Shown here one piece after another: positions 1 through 5,809 of a stretch of DNA of 10,316 nucleotides. The stretch's first letter is position 1, and each line of letters begins with the position of its first letter. The notes beneath the pieces are model-generated. The model saw nothing but the letters and a program-made list of their open reading frames with translations. It was not told the DNA's origin and searched no databases. The translations under genes and the position numbers were made by a program. The stretch is from positions 1-10,316 of the forward strand of contig JAISLV010000129.1 in the NCBI GenBank assembly GCA_031277075.1. The letters run 5' to 3'. This stretch comes from Endomicrobium sp. GTDB lineage: Bacteria > Elusimicrobiota > Endomicrobiia > Endomicrobiales > Endomicrobiaceae.

Positions 1-203
1 GTATTGTATATTCTTTCATATGGATAGGAACGCGTGCGTTTGGGAGACACCCATTTAGATACGGCAAAAGAATGATTTTTATCTCTTACAATACAGCTTG
101 AAGCGGCTAAGTTAATATCAAATTTATCAAAATCAATATCTTGCAGTTCTTCTTGCAAAAAAGCCTGATATTTAACGCCCGTTATTACGCCTTTTATATC
201 CAT
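1..203 (-). CDS. 5' part of an unidentified gene downstream of dnaN (possible nuclease)
   Basis: An open frame starts at the ATG at 201-203 and runs without a stop off the left edge, giving 67 residues. It begins MDIKGVITGVKYQAFLQEEL and continues with an acidic segment (about residues 20-30), then a basic, aromatic stretch around SKWVSPKRTRSYPYERIYN (residues 49-67). The start lies 26 bp beyond the dnaN stop on the same strand, so it is probably co-transcribed. There is only a weak GGT-type ribosome site, and the alternative ATG at 211-213 hits a stop after 13 codons. I do not firmly recognise the protein. The WVSPKRTRSYP block recalls N-terminal regions of some type II restriction-endonuclease-like proteins, but that is an impression from memory. 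It is not RecF, the usual neighbour here, because there is no Walker A motif near the N terminus. Confidence 0.6.
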   Translation of the reverse strand, partial: MDIKGVITGVKYQAFLQEELQDIDFDKFDINLAASSCIVRDKNHSFAVSKWVSPKRTRSYPYERIYN

Positions 204-229
204 AATTTACCATTCGCTTTGAGAAACTT

Positions 230-1351
230 TTAAACCCTCATCGGCATTACGACGCACAAATAATTTGCGTCTTTTTCGGGGGTTAGCGTAGCGGGATTTA
301 AAGCGTTTGAAAAAGCAAAAACGGCTTTATCTTCGTCTATATTTTGCAAAACTTCTTTAATAAAACTTGGATTAAAATTGATTTCAGCAGGTTCGCCTTT
401 ATATTCCGTTTCAAGCTCTACTTCGCCTGAACCCAAACCAGCCGTAGACGCCGATATTCTTAAAACGCTCGGGCTAAAATAAAATTTTACCGCCGAAGAC
501 CTGTCTGAAGAAAGCCTGTCGTTTGTCAGCAAAGCCATTTGTTTTACCGCTATTAAAGTATTTTTTACGTCAAGCTTTATCTGTGATTCAGTTTTTTTGG
601 GTATTACCTGCTCGTAATTTGGAAACACTCCCTCTATAAGAGTTGAAATAAAAGTTATATCGCCTATTTCAAGCGCGCACTGATTTTCAGATATTCCCGC
701 CTTTACAAGTTCTTCTTTGTTGTCTACGGATATAAGCCTAAGCATATCGTTTACCGCTTTTGTTGGAACTATCGCTTTTCCTTTTATTTTAACGTCTACA
801 TCGCCGCAAGACACAAAAGCAAGTCTTCTGCCATCGGTAGCTACCATTTTTAGACTGCCGTTTTCAACTATAAAATACACGCCGTTTAAAACGTATCTTT
901 GAGAATCTTTTGAAGCCGCAAAAGACGTCTTCTTTAACATTGACGCAAAAATTTCTTTCTTAACTGTAAAATTATTTTCTTTTGGAAATTCGGGTATTAC
1001 GGGATACTCGTTTTTTGATATTCCCATTAACGTAAATTTTGATTTGCCCGATTTTATATTTATTTGGTTGGTATCGTCGGCTCTTATTTCAACTTCGGCG
1101 TCTTGCGGCAGTTCTTTTATTATATCGGCAAATCTCTTTGCGGGTATAGTTATGCCGCCTTCTTCGGATATTTCGCCTTTAATATGACATTTCACGGCTA
1201 TTTCAAGGTCTGTGGACGACAATTTTATTTTATCTTTTTCCGTTTCAAACAAAAAATTTGATAAAACTGGCAATGTGCTTTTAGACGACGCTACAGGAGA
1301 CACAGTCTGAATTCCTTTCATCAATTCTTCTCGTCCACACAATACTTTCAT
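230..1351 (-). CDS. dnaN: DNA polymerase III beta subunit (sliding clamp)
   Basis: DnaN forms the ring-shaped homodimer that holds DNA polymerase III and other replication and repair proteins on DNA. The 373-residue product is full length for the family (about 365-380) and fits three clamp domains, roughly 1-125, 126-250 and 251-373. Visible family marks are SKSTLPVLSNFLFE (23-36), STDLEIAV (46-53), ATDGRRLAFV (171-180), FPNYEQVIP (243-251) and the C-terminal VVMPMRV, which lies by the pocket that binds clamp-binding peptides. The ATG at 1349-1351 has a good GGAGG (1360-1364) 8 nt upstream, which fixes the start. It follows dnaA in the classic order, but 511 bp of AT-rich DNA and a MITE-like element lie between them, so it probably has its own promoter. 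Nothing looks truncated. Confidence 0.98.
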   Translation of the reverse strand: MKVLCGREELMKGIQTVSPVASSKSTLPVLSNFLFETEKDKIKLSSTDLEIAVKCHIKGEISEEGGITIPAKRFADIIKELPQDAEVEIRADDTNQINIKSGKSKFTLMGISKNEYPVIPEFPKENNFTVKKEIFASMLKKTSFAASKDSQRYVLNGVYFIVENGSLKMVATDGRRLAFVSCGDVDVKIKGKAIVPTKAVNDMLRLISVDNKEELVKAGISENQCALEIGDITFISTLIEGVFPNYEQVIPKKTESQIKLDVKNTLIAVKQMALLTNDRLSSDRSSAVKFYFSPSVLRISASTAGLGSGEVELETEYKGEPAEINFNPSFIKEVLQNIDEDKAVFAFSNALNPATLTPEKDANYLCVVMPMRV

Positions 1352-1431
1352 CTATAAATCCTCCATTTTATTCAAAAAGGCTATTAGTTGTTGTAGTCTT
1401 GTTGATTTTGTTAATAAACGGTTGCGAGTTT

Positions 1432-1597
1432 GAAAATAATTATAAGTATAAGGCTAAATTTTAGTAAGTTTAATAATAACAATTATGTTAGTAAAGCGGC
1501 GAAGTTGCTAAGGTTATTAAACGGATAAAACATTATACAAATTTTATAAGAATTATGCACATTTTAGCGTTAAAAATTCAAATAGAAAAAAATGCAA
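1432..1597. other. AT-rich dnaA-dnaN spacer with DnaA boxes, oriC candidate
   Basis: This stretch has very low GC and holds no gene. It contains a perfect DnaA box, TTATGCACA (1553-1561), and a one-mismatch box, TTATACAAA (1533-1541), in the same orientation 20 bp apart, about two helical turns. To their left is a run rich in TAG/TAA triplets (about 1461-1480, including TAATAATAA) that could help unwinding. A dnaA-dnaN spacer with DnaA boxes is a common oriC arrangement in bacteria. The rest of the spacer to dnaA is the MITE copy at 1598-1759 and about 100 bp without a recognisable signal. Two boxes are few for an origin, so this may work with the cluster upstream of dnaA. Confidence 0.45.
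1439..1444 (-). promoter_or_regulatory. Candidate -10 box of dnaN promoter
   Basis: Read on the minus strand this is a perfect TATAAT, about 90 bp before the dnaN start. At 17-bp spacing the -35 position reads TTACTA, which matches the consensus at only three of six bases. In such AT-rich DNA a TATAAT can occur by chance, so this is a weak call. It would give a leader of about 80 nt. Confidence 0.3.
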
Positions 1598-1759
1598 CTA
1601 ATGTTCGTAATTGCCGCAAATTTTACGGCAGTTAGAAGAAGAAAATGCAAGCCGCGTCCTAAGAGCAAGGACGAACAAATTTTTTGACGCCCAAATACGG
1701 CAGAGACAATGTCTCAAGGCGCAAGGCAAGAACTGGCGTTAGAGTTTTTAGAGACGCCC
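1598..1759 (+). mobile_element. MITE-like repeat, copy A (left end missing)
   Basis: This copy aligns along almost its whole length with the element at 3339-3517. Shared blocks are the TAATTGCCGCAAATTTT segment (from 1609), a CCTAAGAGCAAGGACG block (from 1658), the palindrome GAGACAATGTCTC (1703-1715), AAGGCGCAAGGC, and the right end GGCGTTAG..TTTAGAGACGCCC ending at 1759. The left terminal repeat GGGTGTCTC is not found; similarity starts near 1598. It encodes no convincing protein. It lies in the same orientation as the copy upstream of dnaA, so the two bracket dnaA as direct repeats about 1.75 kb apart. Confidence 0.75.
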
Positions 1760-1862
1760 ACATAATACAGCAAAAATAGCGCATAAAAAATGGATAAATA
1801 GATAGGCGCAGACGCTATTAAATTAACGCGCTGCTTAAAAAATACTGGTTTTTTAGAGAGAG

Positions 1863-3221
1863 TTATTGCAAGGAACGTATTTTTTTTATGATTTGGTTTA
1901 GTTTTGCGTTAAAATACGGGTCGGAGTTCATTTTTTCTTTTATTTTATTGCAGGCGTGCATTACTGTAGTATGGTCTCTTCCGCCAAAAGATTCGCCTAT
2001 ATCTGTAGTGGAAAATTTGTCGGTTAGAGTGCGCGATAAATACATAGCTATTTGGCGGGGAAAAGCTACGGCGTCGGTGCGGCGTTTGCTTTTCATATCG
2101 CGCAGTTCTATATTAAATTCTTCGGCGATAATTTTTTGAATATTTTCTATTGTAACAGGCGCGCTGTCGTCGGGCGGTCTGACGATATCTTTTAGAATTT
2201 TCTGAACGCTGTCAACGGTAAGCGGCGTTCCTGTGAACGCCGAAAAAGCCGTAATTCTTAAAAGAGAGCCTTCCAGCTCTCTAATATTTGATTTTACCTG
2301 CGTCGCTATATAAATTACGACGTCGTCTGGAACATACAATTTTTCGTCTTCCGCTTTTTTGCGCAGTATCGCTATTCTTGTTTCCAAATCGGGAGCTTGA
2401 ATATCTGCGGTAACGCCCCAGCCGAAACGCGAAATTAAACGCTCTTCAACTTTTTCAAGTTCTTTAGGCGGACGATCGGAAGACACGACTATTTGTTTTC
2501 TTGAATCGTATAAAGAATTAAAAATATAAAAAAATTCTTCCTGCGAACTTTCTTTCCCTACGAGAAATTGTATATCGTCTATTAAAAGGCAGTCTAAACT
2601 TCTGTATTTATTTTTAAAAGAAGCGGGGTTTCCAAAACGTATGGCTTCAATAAATTCGCTTACGAACGTTTCGCAGGTGACATACAAAACTCTTAAAACG
2701 GAATTAGACGATTTTATATGGTTTCCTATCGCATGCAGCAAATGCGTTTTGCCAAGCCCTACGCCGCCGTAAAGAAAAAGAGGATTAAACTGATTGCCGG
2801 GATTTTTTGCCACCGCTTCAGAACAGCCGTGCGCAAATCTGTTAGACGCGCCGACCACAAAACGATTAAAAAGATATTTTTGGTTTATTTGGTCTTTTTG
2901 CGCGCTCTGCGCAACGGCGACGTCGGCAGGCGCAGGCGTGTTTTCTACTTTTGCGATGATAGGCGTTAAATCTTGCTGCGGCTGCATTTGCAAAGCTATC
3001 TGGCGTCCCAAATTTGCCGATAAAACCTGTTCAATGTTTTTTTGCTGATGACTTTCTATCCATTGCGAAAAATAAATGTTTGGCACGGCAACGGTGAAAA
3101 TATCATTTTCAAAGCCCAGCGGTTTTAAAGGGGCTATCCATAAATTATACGTTTCAGGCGTGAGGGATAAATTGACATTATCCACAACTTTTTGCCAAAT
3201 TTCATTGATTTGAACGCTCAT
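1863..3221 (-). CDS. dnaA: Chromosomal replication initiator protein DnaA
   Basis: DnaA binds 9-bp boxes at oriC, oligomerises with ATP, melts the origin and helps load the helicase. With the start chosen here it has 452 residues, normal for the family. In order: N-terminal helicase-interaction domain (1 to about 80, IWQKVV..TYNLWIAPL), a variable linker rich in Ala, Gln and Pro (about 80-112), the AAA+ domain with Walker A GGVGLGKTH (152-160), Walker B LLIDDIQFL (212-220), sensor I VVSSDRPP (245-252), an arginine-finger region RLISRFGWG (261-269) and sensor II NIRELEGSL (312-320), then the DNA-binding domain with DIGESFGGRDHTTVMHA (407-423). The ATG at 3219-3221 has GAGGGG just upstream. The frame is open for 35 more codons, but those lie across the predicted promoter and DnaA boxes and look nothing like DnaA. 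It is followed by dnaN. Confidence 0.98.
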   Translation of the reverse strand: MSVQINEIWQKVVDNVNLSLTPETYNLWIAPLKPLGFENDIFTVAVPNIYFSQWIESHQQKNIEQVLSANLGRQIALQMQPQQDLTPIIAKVENTPAPADVAVAQSAQKDQINQKYLFNRFVVGASNRFAHGCSEAVAKNPGNQFNPLFLYGGVGLGKTHLLHAIGNHIKSSNSVLRVLYVTCETFVSEFIEAIRFGNPASFKNKYRSLDCLLIDDIQFLVGKESSQEEFFYIFNSLYDSRKQIVVSSDRPPKELEKVEERLISRFGWGVTADIQAPDLETRIAILRKKAEDEKLYVPDDVVIYIATQVKSNIRELEGSLLRITAFSAFTGTPLTVDSVQKILKDIVRPPDDSAPVTIENIQKIIAEEFNIELRDMKSKRRTDAVAFPRQIAMYLSRTLTDKFSTTDIGESFGGRDHTTVMHACNKIKEKMNSDPYFNAKLNQIIKKIRSLQ

Positions 3222-3264
3222 AAACCCCTCGCTTATCCACAACTGTGCATAAAAGTTATTAACA
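3178..3264. promoter_or_regulatory. DnaA-box cluster in dnaA leader and first codons
   Basis: There are three perfect DnaA boxes (TTATNCACA): TTATCCACA at 3178-3186 inside the dnaA coding region, TTATCCACA at 3233-3241, and its inverted partner TGTGCATAA (minus-strand TTATGCACA) at 3244-3252. The last two face each other across 2 bp. A one-mismatch box, TTATTAACA, lies at 3256-3264. Boxes between the dnaA promoter and start are the classic arrangement for repression by DnaA itself, and a box cluster next to AT-rich DNA (3265-3336) is also a common origin design. The boxes are seen in the sequence; their role in autoregulation or as part of oriC is inferred. Confidence 0.8.
3225..3230 (-). promoter_or_regulatory. 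Ribosome binding site that fixes the dnaA start
   Basis: Minus-strand GAGGGG lies 3 nt before the ATG at 3219-3221 (5 nt if GAGG is the core). It supports the internal start, where the product begins MSVQINEIW, over the in-frame start at 3326, which has no such site and would lie upstream of the predicted transcription start. Confidence 0.8.
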
Positions 3265-3307
3265 AACAAAAATCCTATTGAAAAATGAAGGATTTTTTGA
3301 AGACAAA

Positions 3308-3336
3308 ATTGTATATTTTTTAGCAATTTTTGTCAA
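3308..3336 (-). promoter_or_regulatory. dnaA promoter (sigma70-type)
   Basis: On the minus strand a perfect -35 TTGACA (3331-3336) is followed after exactly 17 bp by TACAAT (3308-3313), one base from the TATAAT consensus. Transcription should start near 3301, giving a leader of about 80 nt that contains the DnaA boxes and the GAGGGG ribosome site. It is the best promoter match I found in the window. The end of the MITE-like copy B begins at 3339, only 2 bp upstream of the -35 box. Confidence 0.75.
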
Positions 3337-3338
3337 GA

Positions 3339-3517
3339 GGGTGTCTCTAAAAACCTATAATGTACGTAATTGCCGCAAATTTTGCGGCAGGGCAAAGAAG
3401 AAAATGAAGGGCGCCCTAAGAGCAAGGACGGACAAATTTTCTGATGCAGCAATCCGCAGAGACAATGTCTCTCAAGGCGCAAGGCTTGGACTGGCGTTAG
3501 GGTTTCTAGAGACGCCC
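3339..3517 (+). mobile_element. MITE-like repeat, copy B (complete, 179 bp)
   Basis: The ends form imperfect terminal inverted repeats: left GGGTGTCTCTAAAAACC (3339-3355), right end read inward GGGCGTCTCTAGAAACC, 15 of 17 matching. Inside are the palindromes TGCCGCAAATTTTGCGGCA (3371-3389) and AGAGACAATGTCTCT (3458-3472). It has no transposase and no credible gene; the short open frames across it are products of the repeat. No convincing target-site duplication is seen (flanks AGA and AAG). With copies A and C this defines a non-autonomous element family. It sits just upstream of the dnaA promoter and fills most of the gap to the zinc-ribbon gene; I see no clear terminator in the rest of that gap (3518-3563). 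Confidence 0.8.
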
Positions 3518-3563
3518 AAGTGTAGCAAATAGACATAACAATGATAAAATGGGATAGTTTTGT

Positions 3564-4637
3564 TTATTTATCGCTGACGATTTTTGTTCCGCAGGAAGAA
3601 CAAAACGGCAGATGCGCAAAATTTCTGCTTGAACAGTTCGGACATATTTTAAACAATTCCATTCCGCAATATCTGCAAAAATACGTTACGTTTTTGTTAT
3701 TGTCTTTCCCCGGGAATTCCCATGCTTTCATAATAAAATCTTTACCGCAAGACGGGCAAAAATGATTTTCAAGGGCTTTATCTGCGGTATCTGTTTGCAC
3801 TTTTTTTGCTCTTTCTTGGGCGGAGGCTTTCAGCTCCGCCTGCTTTTGTTCAATGTAAGCTCTAATTCGTTTGATGGCGTAATAGCCAAGCCCTGCCGTA
3901 AGCAAAACGCCTACGCTATAGCGCACGTATCCGCCCCAGCTTGGAATATAGGGCAAAAGACCAAAGAAAAAAATGTAGACCGAAAAAAGCGTAAACCCGC
4001 GAAACAGCGGGTAAAATTTATGTCCGCGGCATTTTATAAAAAAGTAAATTCCAAACGCTAAAATAGGAAACACAAAAAGCAATCGCACTAAAAATACTTT
4101 AATATGGTATACATTGACGGCTTTATTGTATTGCTGGCGCGCTTTAGAACTCTGTGATTCAAAAGATTGATTAATGCTTTCGCGTTTTGTTTTTATTTTG
4201 TCTATTTGCTCTTGAATGCTGTTTTCCTGCCCGCGCCACTGCTGTTCTATTTTATAAAATTCGTCTAGCCGCCGCGCTCTGTCTATTACCTCTTGGTCTT
4301 TATCGGGCGAGCCGAGCGTCTTTCTTGTTTTTAACCAATTTTCAAAAGATTCTTTTTCGTTTTGATAATTGCCGCGCGCGGCGCGCATAGTTTTTTCTAT
4401 AGTTTCTTTTTTTAAATATAAATCTTCTATCTCCTGCGAATATTTGTCAATTTCAAAATTAAGGGCTGACAGCGCGGGTTTATCTTCAAAACTTTCAATG
4501 ATAGGACGTTTTACGGCATAATTTAAATCTCCAAGTATTTTTCCAAATAAAAGAATAAGAAAAACACAAAGCGTAATTGAAATTAAAAAGTACAAGAATT
4601 TTGACGTGCGTTCAAGTTTTTTGCTGTTTAAATCCAT
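3564..4637 (-). CDS. Membrane protein with long coiled coil and C-terminal zinc ribbons
   Basis: I do not recognise a named family. The 357-residue product has an N-terminal membrane segment (about 14-36), a charged, Glu/Lys/Gln-rich stretch likely to be coiled coil (about 57-175), a group of hydrophobic segments (about 181-201, 213-230 and 238-255), a short charged linker, and a Cys-rich tail. The tail has four CxxC pairs: C294/C297, C321/C324, C332/C335 and C346/C349, as expected for two zinc ribbons. With two flanking membrane regions, the coiled coil probably lies outside the cytoplasm and the zinc ribbons inside, though the topology is inferred. The start has AGGAGA (4645-4650) 7 nt upstream. 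The gene lies 155 bp after the DcrB-like gene with a MITE-like copy between, so shared transcription is possible but uncertain. The tail could bind nucleic acid or protein; nothing visible decides this. Confidence 0.88.
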   Translation of the reverse strand: MDLNSKKLERTSKFLYFLISITLCVFLILLFGKILGDLNYAVKRPIIESFEDKPALSALNFEIDKYSQEIEDLYLKKETIEKTMRAARGNYQNEKESFENWLKTRKTLGSPDKDQEVIDRARRLDEFYKIEQQWRGQENSIQEQIDKIKTKRESINQSFESQSSKARQQYNKAVNVYHIKVFLVRLLFVFPILAFGIYFFIKCRGHKFYPLFRGFTLFSVYIFFFGLLPYIPSWGGYVRYSVGVLLTAGLGYYAIKRIRAYIEQKQAELKASAQERAKKVQTDTADKALENHFCPSCGKDFIMKAWEFPGKDNNKNVTYFCRYCGMELFKICPNCSSRNFAHLPFCSSCGTKIVSDK

Positions 4638-4697
4638 TGTAAAATCTCCTTAAAGGTTTTTAGCCGCGCAATTTGTTTTGCGCGCGCAAAAATGCAA

Positions 4698-4707
4698 GGG
4701 GGGGGGG
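4698..4707. repeat. Run of ten G
   Basis: An uninterrupted G10 tract lies at the left edge of MITE-like copy C, about 60 bp upstream of the start of the zinc-ribbon gene. Such runs change length readily by slippage and are also prone to sequencing error. It is intergenic, so any effect would be on promoter or leader spacing. Confidence 0.8.
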
Positions 4708-4788
4708 CTTTGCAAAAACCTATAATGTTCGTAATTGCCGCAAAAGGCGCGGCAAGGACGGGCGTTAGGGTTTTCAGAGACGCCCCCC
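4702..4788 (+). mobile_element. MITE-like repeat, copy C (internally deleted)
   Basis: This short copy keeps both ends but lacks the middle. The left part reads GGGGGGCTTTGCAAAAACC, then TATAATGTTCGTAATTGCCG as in copies A and B. The right part reads GGCGTTAGGGTTTTCAGAGACG followed by a run of C. What remains inside can form the hairpin TTGCCGC..GCGGCAA. It ends 4 bp before the stop of the DcrB-like gene (4793) and so sits at that gene's 3' end. About 90 bp remain of the 179 bp in copy B. Confidence 0.7.
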
Positions 4789-4792
4789 AAGG

Positions 4793-5275
4793 CTAATTTA
4801 ATACTTGAAAAGAATCCACGTTTTTCTTTATTGCGCCGCCTACTTTTATCCATTGAGCAACGGTTGTTGTGCCTGTAACCAAATAGACTTTGCCTTTAGA
4901 AGAAAGCGCTTTAGAATAGAAATGAAGATATAATCCGCCCGTCTGCATAGTATATTCAAAAATAGCTGTTTGCTCTTTATCGTTTTGCTCTTGCTTTACA
5001 ATTTTCATATTGTAAGTTTTAAATTGTTCAAGCGATAATTTTACATAGTCGGCGATAGTCCCCTGATATTTTTGTATCTGAACGTTTACATTGGGCGCGA
5101 AATTAGATTCTGCGGGCAAAAACATTATAAGAGTCTGAAAAACGTCGGGTATTTCTTTTTCCGATGCCGTAAGTTTTTCTATTGAAAAACCGTACTCTTC
5201 AAAAACAATTTTTTCTTGGGCAAAAACGGGTAAAACCAATACGGCAGACAACAAAATTGCAAACAAAATTTTCAT
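4793..5275 (-). CDS. Secreted DcrB/PsbP-like small protein (putative)
   Basis: The 160-residue product starts with a clear signal peptide: MK, a hydrophobic core (ILFAILLSAVLVLPV) and a signal-peptidase I type VFA site, so the mature protein probably begins at Q20. There is no lipobox cysteine. The mature part of about 140 residues has the pattern I associate with the Mog1/PsbP-like fold (DcrB and relatives): an N-terminal strand (YGFSIEKL), an NVNVQIQ strand, a helix (IADYVKLSLEQFKTYNM), strands with YTMQTGGLYLHFYSKAL and GKVYLVTGTT, and a final helix before VDSFQVLN. The fold call is from memory and moderate; no catalytic residues are evident. The start has AAGGAG (5283-5288) 7 nt upstream. 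Upstream is the repeat cluster and downstream a MITE-like copy, so no promoter or terminator can be assigned. Role unknown. Confidence 0.88.
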   Translation of the reverse strand: MKILFAILLSAVLVLPVFAQEKIVFEEYGFSIEKLTASEKEIPDVFQTLIMFLPAESNFAPNVNVQIQKYQGTIADYVKLSLEQFKTYNMKIVKQEQNDKEQTAIFEYTMQTGGLYLHFYSKALSSKGKVYLVTGTTTVAQWIKVGGAIKKNVDSFQVLN

Positions 5276-5298
5276 TTTAAGGCTCCTTTTTTAAAAGA

Positions 5299-5806
5299 TA
5301 GCAGCTAGGCAGCTAAGAAGTTGGGCAGCTAAGCAAAGACAAAAACGACAACGACGAAACGACGAACGACAAACCCCCGTCAGCGCAGACATTGTCTGCG
5401 CTGCCAACCCTTTTTACAAAAGGGGAATAAAGACACATATTCTTTTCCGCCTTGTCCGTCACCCTGAACTTGTTTCAGGGTCTGCCTTTGCTGTTAGCAG
5501 TTGTCCTTGCTTAGCTGCCCAGCTGCCTAGCTGCTTAGCTACGTTTTTTCCGCCTTGCCCGTCCCCCTGAACTCGTTTCAGGGTCTGCCGTTGCTGTTAG
5601 CGGTTGTCTTTGCTTAGCTTCCTAGCCGCCTAACTTCCTAGCTGCTTTTTCGTCGTTGCGTCGTTGTCGCTGTCTATCTGCCCAGCCGCTTAGCTGCATT
5701 CTTTGCCGCCTTGTTCCGTCACCCTGAACTTGTTTCAGGGTCTGCCGTTGCTGTTAGCAGTTGTCTTTGCCTATCTGCCCAGCCGCTTAGCTGCATTCTT
5801 TTCCGC
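5299..5806 (+). repeat. Modular palindrome/8-mer repeat cluster, left of thiC
   Basis: The whole 5276-5809 gap holds no gene. It contains three copies of a module: CCGCCTTG..CCGTC, then the palindrome CCCTGAACTTGTTTCAGGG (5462-5480; variant with ACTCG centre at 5565-5583; 5722-5740), then CTGCCGTTGCTGTTAGCAG-like spacer, TTGTCTTTGC, and short arrays of the 8-mer GCYTAGCT. Arrays of three or four 8-mers lie at 5303-5334 (reverse), 5509-5540, 5612-5643, 5672-5695 and 5769-5792. Further hairpins are at 5381-5403 (11-bp stem around CAGCGCAGACA) and 5408-5424 (CCCTTTT-TAC-AAAAGGG, no T-run). The cluster ends 3 bp before the thiC stop. Palindromes of this CCCTGAAC type recur in many unrelated bacterial genomes. 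The long frames across it (LNLFQG-type peptides) are artefacts of the repeat. Confidence 0.85.
5381..5625 (+). repeat. Left arm of long inverted repeat around thiC
   Basis: This stretch matches the reverse complement of 7111-7356 over about 245 bp with scattered differences. Shared landmarks in the same order are the GCAGAC hairpin, the CCCTTTTTACAAAAGGGG hairpin, AATAAAGACACATATTC, CTTTTCCGCCTT, two CCCTGAAC palindromes with TGTTAGCAGTTGTC spacers, and GCTTAGCT 8-mers. The spacer between the arms is about 1.5 kb and contains thiC. Confidence 0.85.
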
Positions 5807-5809
5807 CGT

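Noticed and set aside
1816..1862. Terminator after dnaA
   Set aside because: Only an A6/T6 pairing without GC is present; it is too weak to call.
3222..3326. Longer dnaA start giving 35 extra N-terminal residues
   Set aside because: The extension covers the predicted -10 region and DnaA boxes, does not resemble DnaA, and has no ribosome site; the ATG at 3219-3221 has GAGGGG.
3333..3536. 67-codon minus-strand frame upstream of dnaA
   Set aside because: It lies almost wholly inside MITE-like copy B; its peptide reflects the repeat and is echoed in copy C.
4650..4853. 67-codon minus-strand frame between the two hypothetical genes
   Set aside because: It crosses copy C and overlaps the DcrB-like gene out of frame; it is a repeat artefact.
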